This document shows, one piece after another, positions 1 through 8,683 of a stretch of DNA of 64,000 bases (position 1 is the first letter of the stretch; every line of letters begins with the position of its first letter). Source of the stretch: Nitrosopumilus oxyclinae. Lineage in GTDB: Archaea > Thermoproteota > Nitrososphaeria > Nitrososphaerales > Nitrosopumilaceae. The stretch is taken from positions 1,082,187 to 1,146,186 of the forward strand of contig NZ_CP026994.1 in NCBI RefSeq assembly GCF_013407165.1, read 5' to 3'. The notes under the pieces were generated by a model, which did no database searches, was not told the origin of the DNA, and saw only the letters and a list, made by a program, of their open reading frames with translations. A program made the translations under genes and the position numbers.

Positions 1-615
1 AATCTCAATATTGTGCCATTTCTGCCTATCAAGAGGGGGAATGTCATTATCTAGGCTCAAAATCTCGCCATTAAGTCGTATTCTAGAATAGCCATCTTTT
101 TTGATTTGTTCAAATAATTTCTCATACGTACCCTTTTTTCTTTGAACCATAGGAGCCAAAACAAGTATTTTTTTTCCCGAGAAATCTTTGAGTACTGAAT
201 CACAAATTCTTTCAATAGATTGTGTTGAGACTTTGCGTCCACAATTAGTACAGTAGGGGATTCCAATTCTTGCAAACAATAATCTCATGTAATCATAAAT
301 TTCAGTAGTAGTTCCAACAGTAGAACGTGGGTTTTTGCTTGTAGTTTTTTGTTGTATAGAAATTGCAGGAGATAAACCCTCAATAGAATCGACATCAGGT
401 TTATCCATCATCTCTAAAAATTGACGAGCATATGAAGAAAGAGATTCCACATATCTTCTCTGACCCTCAGCATAGATGGTATCAAATGCCAATGTAGATT
501 TTCCAGAACCAGACAATCCACTAATTACAACTAATTTATTTTTTGGAATATCAACATCTAAATTTTTCAGATTATGGTGTCGAGCTCCACGAATTTTTAA
601 TTTATTTTCTACCAT
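1..615 (-). CDS. uvrA: UvrA, excinuclease ABC subunit A (N-terminal part, runs off left edge)
   Basis: Nucleotide excision repair ATPase that scans for damage with UvrB. About 205 codons are visible. The protein opens with the UvrA-type sequence RGARHHNL, followed by a Walker A loop (GLSGSGKS) and the signature stretch [19 protein letters not shown] zinc-binding start lies near codon 100. The ATG at 615-613 sits inside the end of uvrB, a 14-nt overlap that implies co-transcription after uvrB and translational coupling. UvrABC is bacterial in origin and is known in mesophilic archaea. No uvrC is present in the window. The C-terminal ATPase lies beyond position 1. Confidence 0.96.
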   Translation of the reverse strand, partial: MVENKLKIRGARHHNLKNLDVDIPKNKLVVISGLSGSGKSTLAFDTIYAEGQRRYVESLSSYARQFLEMMDKPDVDSIEGLSPAISIQQKTTSKNPRSTVGTTTEIYDYMRLLFARIGIPYCTNCGRKVSTQSIERICDSVLKDFSGKKILVLAPMVQRKKGTYEKLFEQIKKDGYSRIRLNGEILSLDNDIPPLDRQKWHNIEI

Positions 616-2563
616 TTTTAAATTCAATCTCCTTCTCTAGTCTTTTTATTCTATCTCTGCATTCAATTGCACGTTCAAAATCTAATTCTTCAGAATATTT
701 TTTCATTTGTGCATCCAAATCTATAACTTCAGTAGTAAGATCATGTGTTGATTTGAGTTTAGAATCATCTAATGCAACTTCTTGATCTGGGACTGACTTG
801 ATAATTGTTTTAGGAGTAATATTATGATCTTTATTGTATTGTATTTGTTTTTCTCTACGACGTGTAGTTTCATCCATTGCATTTTTCATAGATTTGGTGG
901 TATTATCAGCATACATGATGACAGTTCCATTTACATTTCTTGCAGCTCTACCACAGGTCTGAATTAAACTTGTAAAATTCCTCAAAAATCCTTCCTTGTC
1001 AGCATCCAAAATTGCAACTAGAGAAACTTCGGGAATATCCAGACCCTCACGTAAAAGATTAATCCCCACAAGTACATCAAACTCCCCTAATCGTAATTGC
1101 CTGATTATCTCAGTTCTCTGTAATCCTTCTATCTCTGAATGCATGTATCTCACCCTAACCTGTTTTTTTGATAGATATTCAGCCAAATCCTCAGCCATAC
1201 GTTTAGTCAAAGTAGTGACTAAAACCCTCTCAGATTTAGCAGTCCTTTTGTTAATTTCTCGAATTAAATCATCCATCTGGTCTTTGCTAGGCCTAATCTC
1301 TACTTGAGGATCAAGTAACCCAGTAGGCCTCACTAGTTGCTCTGCAATGTGAGATGAAATTTTTTTCTCATAATCAGAAGGAGTAGCTGAAACAAAAATG
1401 GTATTTTGTATGTATTCTTCAAATTCTTCAAATTTTAGTGGTCGATTATCAAATGCACTAGGTAATCTAAACCCATATGTGATCAATTCATTTTTCCTAG
1501 AATGATCACCCTTGAACATCCCATGAAGTTGAGGTAACGTGACATGAGATTCATCAATTACCAAAAGATAATCATCGCCGAAAAAATCCATTAAACAAAA
1601 TGCTTTTTCTCCAGCTTTTCGTCCATCAAAATGTCTAGAGTAATTTTCAATTCCAGAGCAATACCCTAACTCTTCAATCATCTCTAAATCATATTTTGTT
1701 CTCATCTCAAGTCTTTGTTTCTCTAATTCGTTTAATTCAGGTAATCGTTGTTTTAATTCAGTTCTAATAGATTTGACAGCCTTTTTACGAACATCTTTTG
1801 CAATAAGATAATGTTTTGCAGGATAAATTTTCATTTGGTTAACTTTCTTTTTTTCTTTCAAGGAAACATGATCTAATAAAGCAATTTTTTCTATTTCATC
1901 CCCAAACATAGAGATTCTAACTAAATCTTCAGAGTATGCAGGAGTTACATCTATTGTATCACCTTTAACTCTAAAATTTCCAGGAGCTACTTCAGTATCA
2001 TTTCTTTCATATCTTGCATCTACAAATCTTCGAATTATCTCATTTCTTTTAATCTCATCACCAATGTTTAATGTAATAGCCAAGTCTCCCCAATCTTTAG
2101 GATTACCAAGAGAGTAGATACAAGATACTGTAGATACAATAATTGTAGGTTCGCCAGATAACAACATTGCAGTTGCCTCCAATCTCATCTTTTCAATTTT
2201 TTCATTAATTTGAGTATCTTTTTCTATGTAGGTATCAGTTTGTGGAAGATAGCTTTCAGGTTGATAATAGTCATAATAAGATACAAAATAACCAACATTA
2301 TTTTTTGGAAAAAATTGTTTTAGTTCAGAGTATAGTTGAGCAGCAAGAGTTTTGTTATGAGAAATGACTAAGGTATTCTTTCCAGTTCTTGCAATTACAT
2401 TTGCTACAGAAAAGGTTTTTCCACTACCTGTAACTCCAAGTAATGTTTGAACAGTTCCTTTCTCTACTCCTTTGACTAATGCATCAATAGCTTGAGGTTG
2501 ATCCCCTGTAGGAGAGTAATCAGAGGCCAATTCAAACTTAGATATCTGTTCCAACGCATACAA
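602..2563 (-). CDS. uvrB: UvrB, excinuclease ABC subunit B
   Basis: Helicase-like damage-verification subunit of nucleotide excision repair. The 653-aa length is normal for the family. Visible features are Walker A GVTGSGKT at residues 43-50, the Tyr-rich beta-hairpin ([12 protein letters not shown]) that inserts between DNA strands, the motif II DESH, helicase motifs V and VI ([16 protein letters not shown]), and a C-terminal UVR coiled-coil motif (residues about 615-645, [17 protein letters not shown]) that binds UvrC or UvrA. It is first in the leftward pair with uvrA, which begins before uvrB stops. The family is bacterial, so this is an old transfer into archaea. Confidence 0.97.
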   Translation of the reverse strand: MYALEQISKFELASDYSPTGDQPQAIDALVKGVEKGTVQTLLGVTGSGKTFSVANVIARTGKNTLVISHNKTLAAQLYSELKQFFPKNNVGYFVSYYDYYQPESYLPQTDTYIEKDTQINEKIEKMRLEATAMLLSGEPTIIVSTVSCIYSLGNPKDWGDLAITLNIGDEIKRNEIIRRFVDARYERNDTEVAPGNFRVKGDTIDVTPAYSEDLVRISMFGDEIEKIALLDHVSLKEKKKVNQMKIYPAKHYLIAKDVRKKAVKSIRTELKQRLPELNELEKQRLEMRTKYDLEMIEELGYCSGIENYSRHFDGRKAGEKAFCLMDFFGDDYLLVIDESHVTLPQLHGMFKGDHSRKNELITYGFRLPSAFDNRPLKFEEFEEYIQNTIFVSATPSDYEKKISSHIAEQLVRPTGLLDPQVEIRPSKDQMDDLIREINKRTAKSERVLVTTLTKRMAEDLAEYLSKKQVRVRYMHSEIEGLQRTEIIRQLRLGEFDVLVGINLLREGLDIPEVSLVAILDADKEGFLRNFTSLIQTCGRAARNVNGTVIMYADNTTKSMKNAMDETTRRREKQIQYNKDHNITPKTIIKSVPDQEVALDDSKLKSTHDLTTEVIDLDAQMKKYSEELDFERAIECRDRIKRLEKEIEFKNGRK

Positions 2564-2688
2564 TCCTCAAAAACTGAACTTATAGCTAACGTTTGTAGAT
2601 TAGTAATGCCAAGTCAACAAATTACTAAATTTGGGAAATTCTACATCATTATAAATTCAAGTGAAATTCAATTAGGAATGTGCAAGTA

Positions 2689-2898
2689 ATGAACAATGAT
2701 CCTAAAAAAGAACTCAAAGAAACAGAGCAAGAAGTTAGAATTGAATTAAAACTCAAAGGAACTGCAATTCCTGAAGAAGATACGAATAAAGAATTCAAAG
2801 AAACACAGCAAGAAGTCATGATGGATTTGAAGATCAAAACCGATGACTTTCTTCGAAAATTCAGAGAACAGAAAGGCAAAAAGGTTTTTGGAATTTAA
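2689..2898 (+). CDS. Small charged hypothetical protein with an internal duplication
   Basis: A 69-aa Lys/Glu-rich protein with no recognised domain. Two similar segments are visible: KELKETEQEVRIELKLK and KEFKETQQEVMMDLKIK, about 34 residues apart, suggesting a duplicated amphipathic helix. I chose the ATG at 2689 over a GTG nine bases upstream. It is transcribed divergently from uvrB and convergently towards the FMN-binding gene. An antisense frame over the same DNA is open but looks like a Ser/Phe-rich shadow. Confidence 0.62.
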   Translation: MNNDPKKELKETEQEVRIELKLKGTAIPEEDTNKEFKETQQEVMMDLKIKTDDFLRKFREQKGKKVFGI

Positions 2899-2924
2899 AA
2901 GGAATTAATTTTAAAATACCCAAA

Positions 2925-3557
2925 TTACCAACTAGGCTCATCAATCATTTTCAAACCAGTATCAGTTATCTCAAATCCCATAATCTTCAAAGTTTCATGT
3001 GCAGAAGGGGAATTTTTCTTTAGAATTTTTTCTGCCAAATCTAATCTATCATCAGGTCGCATATGCTGACCGATTTTGTATTTGCCATGTATGGACTGGG
3101 GAGATACTTTGATAACACTAACAGCATCTAAAACCCGCATATCAGATTTAATTGGATCGTAAAATCCTTCAGGCTGATATTTTTCCATTAAACCATTTAG
3201 TGCACGAGTTTTTTCTTCTCTATCAGATACAAAAGAAGCAATCCCCTTGATTACAACACTGATGTATAATGTATCAGCTAAAGATGCATTATGTGGATCT
3301 TCAAAATAGGATGGTAAAAATTCAAGTTCCCTATCAGACTCAAATCCAACTTTGTTGTTTCTTGCAATATTATCAAGTTTTTCACCCTTTACATGAGAAT
3401 GCATGTAAACTGCATCATTAAGAAATACAAAATTCATAGGAATAATTTGCGGGAATCCATTTACATCAATACTTGCTACACGTCCAACATGTTCTTCATT
3501 TAAGAAATCTTTTACTTTTTCATATGATTTTATTTGGAGAATTCCAGTTAACTGCAT
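2925..3557 (-). CDS. FMN-binding split-barrel protein (pyridoxamine 5'-phosphate oxidase-like)
   Basis: A 210-aa protein of the PNPOx-like/NimA superfamily. The N-terminal pattern (residues 15-60: FLNEEHVGRVASID, then IPMNFVF and YMHSHVKGEK) is the typical beta-barrel with a phosphate-binding SHxxGEK segment for FMN. An extra C-terminal region of about 60 residues includes the polar segment GHMRPDDRLDLAE. Related archaeal proteins are annotated as flavin-nucleotide-binding; the substrate is unknown. It is a stand-alone leftward gene with an AT-rich promoter upstream of 3557. Confidence 0.82.
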   Translation of the reverse strand: MQLTGILQIKSYEKVKDFLNEEHVGRVASIDVNGFPQIIPMNFVFLNDAVYMHSHVKGEKLDNIARNNKVGFESDRELEFLPSYFEDPHNASLADTLYISVVIKGIASFVSDREEKTRALNGLMEKYQPEGFYDPIKSDMRVLDAVSVIKVSPQSIHGKYKIGQHMRPDDRLDLAEKILKKNSPSAHETLKIMGFEITDTGLKMIDEPSW

Positions 3558-3633
3558 AATTTAATTCAGTAAAATAATATTATAAATCCAGAGTATAGAA
3601 ATTCCTAAAATACAAGGTAAATAAAAAACAATC

Positions 3634-3858
3634 ATGGACGATCCTTATCTTAATGAATTAAAAGATGATTTTCGAGAATATTCTAATCAATTAAAAAAAT
3701 TAAAAATAAAATTATTAAAAACAAATTCTCCTGAAATTCAAGCAAAAATCATCAAGCAAATTGATTCCATAGCAAACAAGATGGAGAACAATCAAAAACA
3801 ATCAGTCAAAGTAACAAAATCTAGAATTAAAGAAAGGAAATCAAAATCAAAGAGATAG
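3634..3858 (+). CDS. Small Lys-rich coiled-coil hypothetical protein
   Basis: 74 aa, mostly predicted helix (residues 5-50 with heptad-like Leu/Ile spacing: LNELKDDFREYSNQLKKLKIK), followed by a strongly basic tail (KSRIKERKSKSKR) that could bind nucleic acid. No family recognised. It is divergent from the FMN-binding gene, with 76 bp between the starts that hold both promoters. Confidence 0.65.
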   Translation: MDDPYLNELKDDFREYSNQLKKLKIKLLKTNSPEIQAKIIKQIDSIANKMENNQKQSVKVTKSRIKERKSKSKR

Positions 3859-3860
3859 AG

Positions 3861-3953
3861 TCAATCTTCTTCATCTAATTCTTTGGCCATAGCCTTAATT
3901 TCCATTATTCTACATTCTAATTCATTACATTCGGTTTTGAATTCTGTGCCCAT
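3861..3953 (-). CDS. Possible 30-aa acidic micro-protein
   Basis: A short frame with an ATG at 3953-3951 and an in-frame stop just upstream of it, so no longer start exists. The product is Glu-rich with two Cys (TECNELECRIMEI) and a helical pattern. It converges on the preceding gene with only 2 nt between the stops. Size and composition match other micro-proteins in the window, but there is no independent support. Confidence 0.35.
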   Translation of the reverse strand: MGTEFKTECNELECRIMEIKAMAKELDEED

Positions 3954-4058
3954 AGAGGATGATTACAAAAATTATCAAAAACAAGCAACTTTCTAAAACT
4001 TGACTTTTTTCATCCAAATTCTTCATTAATGTAAATTCCTAAATTTAGGATTAATTCA

Positions 4059-4481
4059 ATGTATGAAATGAGCGAAGTAGATGATGAACGAGAAGAAGCC
4101 ACCAAAGTTACACTGAATCTTCTAGAAGAATGGGGTTCGGCATCAAAATTCATTTGGTTTAGAGAATTACATAGAATTACAGATATCGATAAGGGATTAC
4201 TTCGAAATATTCTCAATGAATTGAAAAAATCAAAAGAAGTCAAAGAGATGCATGGGACAAACAATAGAATATTCTTCTGTTTGAAAAAGTACTACATCAA
4301 ATGCAGAGATGTAGAGTTTAGATTCAAGGGTAAACAAATAATGTTAAAGGATGGAAGTAAAACAAAAATTATTCAAGGTTCAACTAATGCAACTGAGAGA
4401 ACTAGAAAAAGAATTGAAAAGCAAAAAAATAGACGTAATTCTAAATCAATGACAAAGAGAAAAAGGCCACATAAATCATAA
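4059..4481 (+). CDS. Hypothetical winged-helix-like basic protein
   Basis: 140 aa. Residues about 10-75 look like a small winged-helix domain: helices around LNLLEEWGSASKFIWFRELHRIT, then DKGLLRNILNELKKSKEV and a beta-wing ending in RIFFCLKKYYIK. The last 40 residues are very basic (TERTRKRIEKQKNRRN, KRKRPHKS). A DNA- or RNA-binding role is inferred from charge and fold pattern only. The start could also be the ATG at 4068. The 3' end overlaps the convergent gene by 6 nt. Confidence 0.72.
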   Translation: MYEMSEVDDEREEATKVTLNLLEEWGSASKFIWFRELHRITDIDKGLLRNILNELKKSKEVKEMHGTNNRIFFCLKKYYIKCRDVEFRFKGKQIMLKDGSKTKIIQGSTNATERTRKRIEKQKNRRNSKSMTKRKRPHKS

Positions 4482-4706
4482 AGAATCTTCAGATTGCCGT
4501 CTAGCAAAATTTGATTCTGCACGTTTTAGTTTAGCAGATTCTGCCACATCTTCACTCATATCATATAGATTGTGCAATTCCATATCAGGAGTCAATTCAT
4601 CTTCCTTTTCATCATCTAAATCATATTCAAGATTTGCCAAGATTTCCACATTTTCTTCTAATATATCAAGGCATTTTTTTACAGAATCAGGAAGTTCTTC
4701 ATCCAT
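4476..4706 (-). CDS. Small acidic hypothetical protein
   Basis: 76 aa, strongly acidic (NLEYDLDDEKEDELTPDMELH in the middle), predicted mostly helical, with no signal peptide or membrane segment. No family recognised. It overlaps the stop of the convergent basic protein by 6 nt; the acidic/basic pairing is noted but may be chance. Confidence 0.68.
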   Translation of the reverse strand: MDEELPDSVKKCLDILEENVEILANLEYDLDDEKEDELTPDMELHNLYDMSEDVAESAKLKRAESNFARRQSEDSL

Positions 4707-4765
4707 GGTAAATTCTATGAAGAAGTATACTAAATGATTTGCTGTATGATATAATATTGAATTTC

Positions 4766-5872
4766 TTATTGTTTGGCTTTAGCACGCAATACAGGCATCA
4801 CATGACTTGCAAACTTGTCAATAGAACCAAAGTAATTCTTACCCCAGAATCTAATAACAAAGTGATTTACACCAGCATCCATAAATCGCTCAAATACAGG
4901 AATCATATCTTCAGGAGTACCAACTGCAGTTGATGAACGAGCAACAGCATCTGGAATTTTAGTTGCAGCTTCTCTCATCTTTACAATCCAACTTTGATCA
5001 GACATTGAATATTCTGTAAAGTATTTTACAAAATCAAATCCTTCAATTTCTTTCAAGCCGTGAACCCTTAAAATTTCAGGCTTGAATAAACTAACTTTAA
5101 CAGCTTCTTTCATTTTGGCCCATGATACTTCAGCATCATCAGAAAAGTAGACATCAATATCTAAAGCCATTTGGAAGTTATCTTTTTCCTCTTGTGTTCT
5201 GTTGTTTGTATCCATTGAAACCTCGATTTGTTTTCTATGATCCTCAAACAATTCAGGAGTGTAACCAATTGGTAGCCACCCATCACCGAGTTTTCCAGTT
5301 AATGCAAGTGTACGTTTACCACCGGATGCCATGTAAGTTGGTGGACGTGGTTTTCTAATTGGAGGAGCTTGCAAACATGCCCCTTCAAGTTGATAATATT
5401 TTCCTGCATAATCTACAGTATGATCAGGAGTTGATTTGTATAATTGATGAATAACTTCAATTTGTTCTTCCCATTTAGAAACAGGTTTCTCAAATGGAAT
5501 ACAAAATTCTTTTAAATTCTGTGCCTCACCTGCACCAATTCCCAAAATTGCTCTACCTTTGGAAACTCTATCAAGAGTAATTGCAGCTAGAGCAATGTTA
5601 GAAGGATGTCTTCTAATTGCATCAGTTACACAAGTTCCTAGTTCAACATTACTTGTTACAGCTGCAATTGCAGATAACATTACCCAAGGATCAAGAACAG
5701 TTGCATTTTTCCATTGTGGGACATTTGTGTGGTCCATATAAAAAATAGAATCATAACCAGTCTTATCAGCTAGTATGCATGCTGTCAATATTTGGTCTTC
5801 AGTATAACCAGCTCTTGCTACATTTAGTCCATTTTGAATACCAAATTTGAGTTGTTTTGAAGCCAAGTACAT
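4766..5872 (-). CDS. LLM-class (luciferase-like, F420-type) oxidoreductase
   Basis: A 368-aa TIM-barrel flavin/F420 oxidoreductase of the bacterial luciferase-like superfamily. Diagnostic segments are the N-terminal strand KFGIQNGLN, YDSIFYMDHTNVP, the loop VTSNVELGTCVTDAIRRHPSNIA, the GRAILGIGAGEAQNL segment, and YMASGGKRTLALTGKLGDGW. These match Mer/F420-dependent glucose-6-phosphate dehydrogenase relatives. Ammonia-oxidising archaea make F420, so it is a plausible cofactor. The substrate is unknown and Mer itself is not implied. It lies upstream of, and probably separate from, the iron alcohol dehydrogenase (93 bp gap, same strand). Confidence 0.85.
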   Translation of the reverse strand: MYLASKQLKFGIQNGLNVARAGYTEDQILTACILADKTGYDSIFYMDHTNVPQWKNATVLDPWVMLSAIAAVTSNVELGTCVTDAIRRHPSNIALAAITLDRVSKGRAILGIGAGEAQNLKEFCIPFEKPVSKWEEQIEVIHQLYKSTPDHTVDYAGKYYQLEGACLQAPPIRKPRPPTYMASGGKRTLALTGKLGDGWLPIGYTPELFEDHRKQIEVSMDTNNRTQEEKDNFQMALDIDVYFSDDAEVSWAKMKEAVKVSLFKPEILRVHGLKEIEGFDFVKYFTEYSMSDQSWIVKMREAATKIPDAVARSSTAVGTPEDMIPVFERFMDAGVNHFVIRFWGKNYFGSIDKFASHVMPVLRAKAKQ

Positions 5873-5965
5873 TTACACCAGATTATTAGAATAAAAAGTT
5901 TCATCAAGCTGCCAATTTCGTACTTTATCAAGAAAATAGAAAAAAAGTAAAAAATATTGAATTTT

Positions 5966-6910
5966 TTACAAATTACCTGCGTTGATATCTTCAAGACACT
6001 TTACAACATCTTCTTTGGATATTGGAATTGGGTTTGGATCCAAATGTCCTCTATCTGTCATTACAGTGTCTGCAGCTTCTGAAATATCAGTTTTGAGTTC
6101 TAGTTTATCAAAGCCTAACTTTTCCATAGCCTCTTTGAATCTATCATAGAAGATTGACTTGTTATGCTTGTGTGCAACGGTAGTACAAGAGGACAAGGAA
6201 TATCCATGGGGTACACCCTCATTTGAGAACACATAGGACAATGCATGTCCTAGAGTTGTAGAGCAATTACCAAATCCCATTCCAGACAACATTGATCCGT
6301 AAGGATAGTTTTCTGGTTTGTCATTCATAATTGCATCATATAGAATCTCAAATGCTTGTTTGCATAGAGTTCTTGTCAAGTCATTACCGAGTTTGCTATC
6401 ATAGCCTTCAGTAGCTTGAGCACATGCATCACAGACAGAATTGTTTATGACTTGTTGCGGAGTTCCATCTAGGAAATAGGAATCTACAACTGCCATATCA
6501 GCTAGAAATCTGTCTTCACGTAACAATTTCTTTTTGCCATCAAATTTCAAAACGCAATAAGTTGTCATTTCAGCTCCAGTTCCAAATGTAGTTGGAATTA
6601 AGATTTTGTCTTTTTTCATCTCAGGTGCAGCATATTTTACTACATCCATAGAACTTCCACCACCAAGTCCAATTAGACATGATGGGTCTTTGTCTTTGAA
6701 TTGTGAAATAACAGCATTGACGTCATCCATGGATGGTTCAGGTTTTACTTGGTCATACAACATGTAATCCGTAATACCCATTCTTGCAATCCATTTGTCA
6801 GAAAGTTCAGGAGGAACTGTTGTGACAATCAAGGCATTTTTTGGATACTCTGTTTCACCAAGTGCATTTTCTCCAAAGTTGATAACTTTTGGAATGCGTA
6901 CTGTATTCAT
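5966..6910 (-). CDS. Iron-type alcohol dehydrogenase family protein (possible semialdehyde reductase)
   Basis: 314 aa with the dehydroquinate-synthase-like fold: NAD(P)-binding GLGGGSSMD (residues 81-89) and PTTFGTGAEMT (106-116), and the metal region SVCDACAQATEGY (158-170) plus TTLGHALSYVFSNEGVPHGYS. Family members here usually supply Asp-His-His-His. The sequence shows D161, Q165, H222 and H235, so one His is Gln. It is shorter than the usual roughly 380 aa because the C-terminal helical domain is trimmed. In Nitrosopumilus, enzymes of this family reduce malonic and succinic semialdehydes in the 3-hydroxypropionate/4-hydroxybutyrate CO2-fixation cycle. That role is a possibility here, not shown by the sequence. 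Confidence 0.85.
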   Translation of the reverse strand: MNTVRIPKVINFGENALGETEYPKNALIVTTVPPELSDKWIARMGITDYMLYDQVKPEPSMDDVNAVISQFKDKDPSCLIGLGGGSSMDVVKYAAPEMKKDKILIPTTFGTGAEMTTYCVLKFDGKKKLLREDRFLADMAVVDSYFLDGTPQQVINNSVCDACAQATEGYDSKLGNDLTRTLCKQAFEILYDAIMNDKPENYPYGSMLSGMGFGNCSTTLGHALSYVFSNEGVPHGYSLSSCTTVAHKHNKSIFYDRFKEAMEKLGFDKLELKTDISEAADTVMTDRGHLDPNPIPISKEDVVKCLEDINAGNL

Positions 6911-6953
6911 GAATGAAAGACATCATTGATTATTATTATATCTTGCATTATCG

Positions 6954-8240
6954 ATGGACATCATGATAATTCAAAATTTTGACGACTTGGCAACTACAGA
7001 CAAGAAAAAAGATTGTTTAAAAATTTTAGAATCAGGACTTCAAGCAGCAAATCCAGAAAATATAATTAAGAAATTTGTCACTCCTAATGAAATAAAAATT
7101 GATGGGAAATCATTCAGTTTAGAGAAATATTCAAGTATCTATTCAGTCGCTTTTGGGAAGGCAGGGGACACTATGACTAGAGCACTAAATGCAGTCATTC
7201 CAATAAAAAGCGGAATTATAGTTATTCCAAAAGGTTCAAAATCAGTTATCAAAGGTAAAAAATTCCAGATTTTTAATTCCAGACATCCAAAGCCAGATTC
7301 CACAAGTGTAAAAGCAGCAAAAGAAGTCATGAAATTTGTTCAAAACAAGCGGAGTGATGAATTGATAATTTTCCTAGTTTCAGGAGGAGGCTCATCATTG
7401 TTAGCAATGCCTGATGATATCACTTTGGATGACAAAGTGCATGTCACAGATACTCTGTTAAAATCTGGTGCAACCATACAAGAATTCAATTGTATTAGAA
7501 AGCATCTATCAAAAATCAAGGGAGGTAAGCTTGTAGAGAATATGAAATGTCAAGGAATAGGACTAATAATGTCAGATGTTGAAGGAGATGATCTGTCATC
7601 AATTGCATCAGGTACAACATACATGGATGACACAACATATGCAGATGCATTAGCAATTATTAAAAAATACAAAATAGGTTGGAAAATGCCTAATGAAGTT
7701 TTGACACTTTTAAAAAATAGAATGAATGAGAAAGAACTAGAGACTCCAAAAAAAGCCAAAATCGAAAATTATGTGATTGCAAATAATGACGATTGTCTAA
7801 ATGAAATGAAATCTAAAGCTGAAAAAATGGGCTATACAGTTAGTGTGATGCATATTTTTGGAGACATTAAAGAAATAGTAACTAAAATTCTTAAAAAAAT
7901 TTCAGAAGAAGATAAAACATGTATTATTTTTGGGGGAGAACCAACAGTCAAAGTTCTAGGAAAAGGAATGGGTGGGAGAAATCAAGAATTAGTTTTAAGA
8001 TTATTAAAAAATACACAAAAATTAAAAAAGATGGTCATTGCATCTGCAGGAACTGATGGTGTTGATGGCAATTCAGTTTTTGCAGGAGCAATTACAGAAA
8101 ATGTAAAAGTGGATTTAGACACAATGAAAGAATTTCTTAAAAATAGTGATTCAGGGAGATTTTTTCAAAAGCAAAAAGGAAACATCAAAACAAATCCAAC
8201 TCACACAAATCTAATGGATATAGGCGTAATTTTGAGATAA
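6954..8240 (+). CDS. Glycerate 2-kinase (DUF4147/MOFRL family)
   Basis: 428 aa. It phosphorylates D-glycerate to 2-phosphoglycerate with ATP. Recognisable parts are the N-terminal kinase fold with FGKAG (SVAFGKAGDTM), the Gly-rich loop FLVSGGGSSLLAMP, NCIRKHLSKIKGG, and the C-terminal MOFRL region with FGGEPTVKV, GGRNQELVL and SAGTDGVDGN. It is divergent from the alcohol dehydrogenase, with 43 bp between starts, so the two promoters overlap. A start at a second Met (codon 4) is equally possible. Confidence 0.9.
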   Translation: MDIMIIQNFDDLATTDKKKDCLKILESGLQAANPENIIKKFVTPNEIKIDGKSFSLEKYSSIYSVAFGKAGDTMTRALNAVIPIKSGIIVIPKGSKSVIKGKKFQIFNSRHPKPDSTSVKAAKEVMKFVQNKRSDELIIFLVSGGGSSLLAMPDDITLDDKVHVTDTLLKSGATIQEFNCIRKHLSKIKGGKLVENMKCQGIGLIMSDVEGDDLSSIASGTTYMDDTTYADALAIIKKYKIGWKMPNEVLTLLKNRMNEKELETPKKAKIENYVIANNDDCLNEMKSKAEKMGYTVSVMHIFGDIKEIVTKILKKISEEDKTCIIFGGEPTVKVLGKGMGGRNQELVLRLLKNTQKLKKMVIASAGTDGVDGNSVFAGAITENVKVDLDTMKEFLKNSDSGRFFQKQKGNIKTNPTHTNLMDIGVILR

Positions 8241-8364
8241 ATCATTCAAAAAGTTAGGCGTAAAAATATTAATTTTTTTGAATTTTATTGAACAAATGAT
8301 TATTCAAAAAGTAGAGTCCTTCAAATATCATAATTGCCTAATTAGAATATGGTAAAAAACAATC

Positions 8365-8484
8365 ATGGATTTTGTAACGACATCTCCTGCAAATGTGACT
8401 GCCATGAGGGATCAAGTTTTAGAAGAGGGAATAGGAAGAGACAGTATTGCTAGAAAAACAATTCAATCCAGAAATGCTGTATAA
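8365..8484 (+). CDS. Probable 5' part of a frameshifted small zinc-binding protein
   Basis: A 39-aa frame starting at ATG 8365 (MDFVTTSPANVTAMRDQV) and stopping at 8484, overlapping the next frame. Dropping one T near 8467 would join ARKTIQ directly to PEMLYNRVVHFYI of the next frame, giving one continuous 105-aa protein. That natural junction makes a single interrupted gene more likely than two overlapping ones. TATA-like sequence lies upstream near 8335. Confidence 0.5.
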   Translation: MDFVTTSPANVTAMRDQVLEEGIGRDSIARKTIQSRNAV

Positions 8485-8683
8485 TAGAGTAGTTCATTTC
8501 TATATCGATAAAAAAGGATTTTCAAAAGACAAAGCAAATAAAATTGCTCAATCTGTGGTTCAGAAAGAAGCTATACGAAGAATTTGTAAAAATGAAGAAT
8601 GTAAACACTTTTCTCACGACCATGTTAGAAATGCAGAAACATGTCTTGTAGATAATTGTGGATGTAATGAATTTACTAAGTAA
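8447..8683 (+). CDS. Small zinc-ribbon-like protein (probable 3' part of a frameshifted gene)
   Basis: 78 aa from TTG 8447 (or 69 aa from ATG 8474). The N-terminal helix FNPEMLYNRVVHFYIDKKGF is followed by a Cys/His cluster, CKNEECKHFSHDHVRNAETC and then DNCGCNEF, likely one zinc site. The Cys/His layout resembles the 50-aa protein at 47793. The 3' end overlaps the convergent MBL-fold gene by 8 nt. It is probably continuous with the frame starting at 8365 after correction of one extra base. Confidence 0.68.
   Translation: MLEKQFNPEMLYNRVVHFYIDKKGFSKDKANKIAQSVVQKEAIRRICKNEECKHFSHDHVRNAETCLVDNCGCNEFTK

Noticed and set aside
57..275. 72-codon leftward frame at the left edge
   Set aside because: Out-of-frame shadow of uvrA, whose correct frame is open through the same stretch.
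2649..2879. 76-codon leftward frame opposite the small charged protein
   Set aside because: The + strand product shows an internal helix duplication and normal charge pattern, while this frame is a Ser/Phe-rich shadow.
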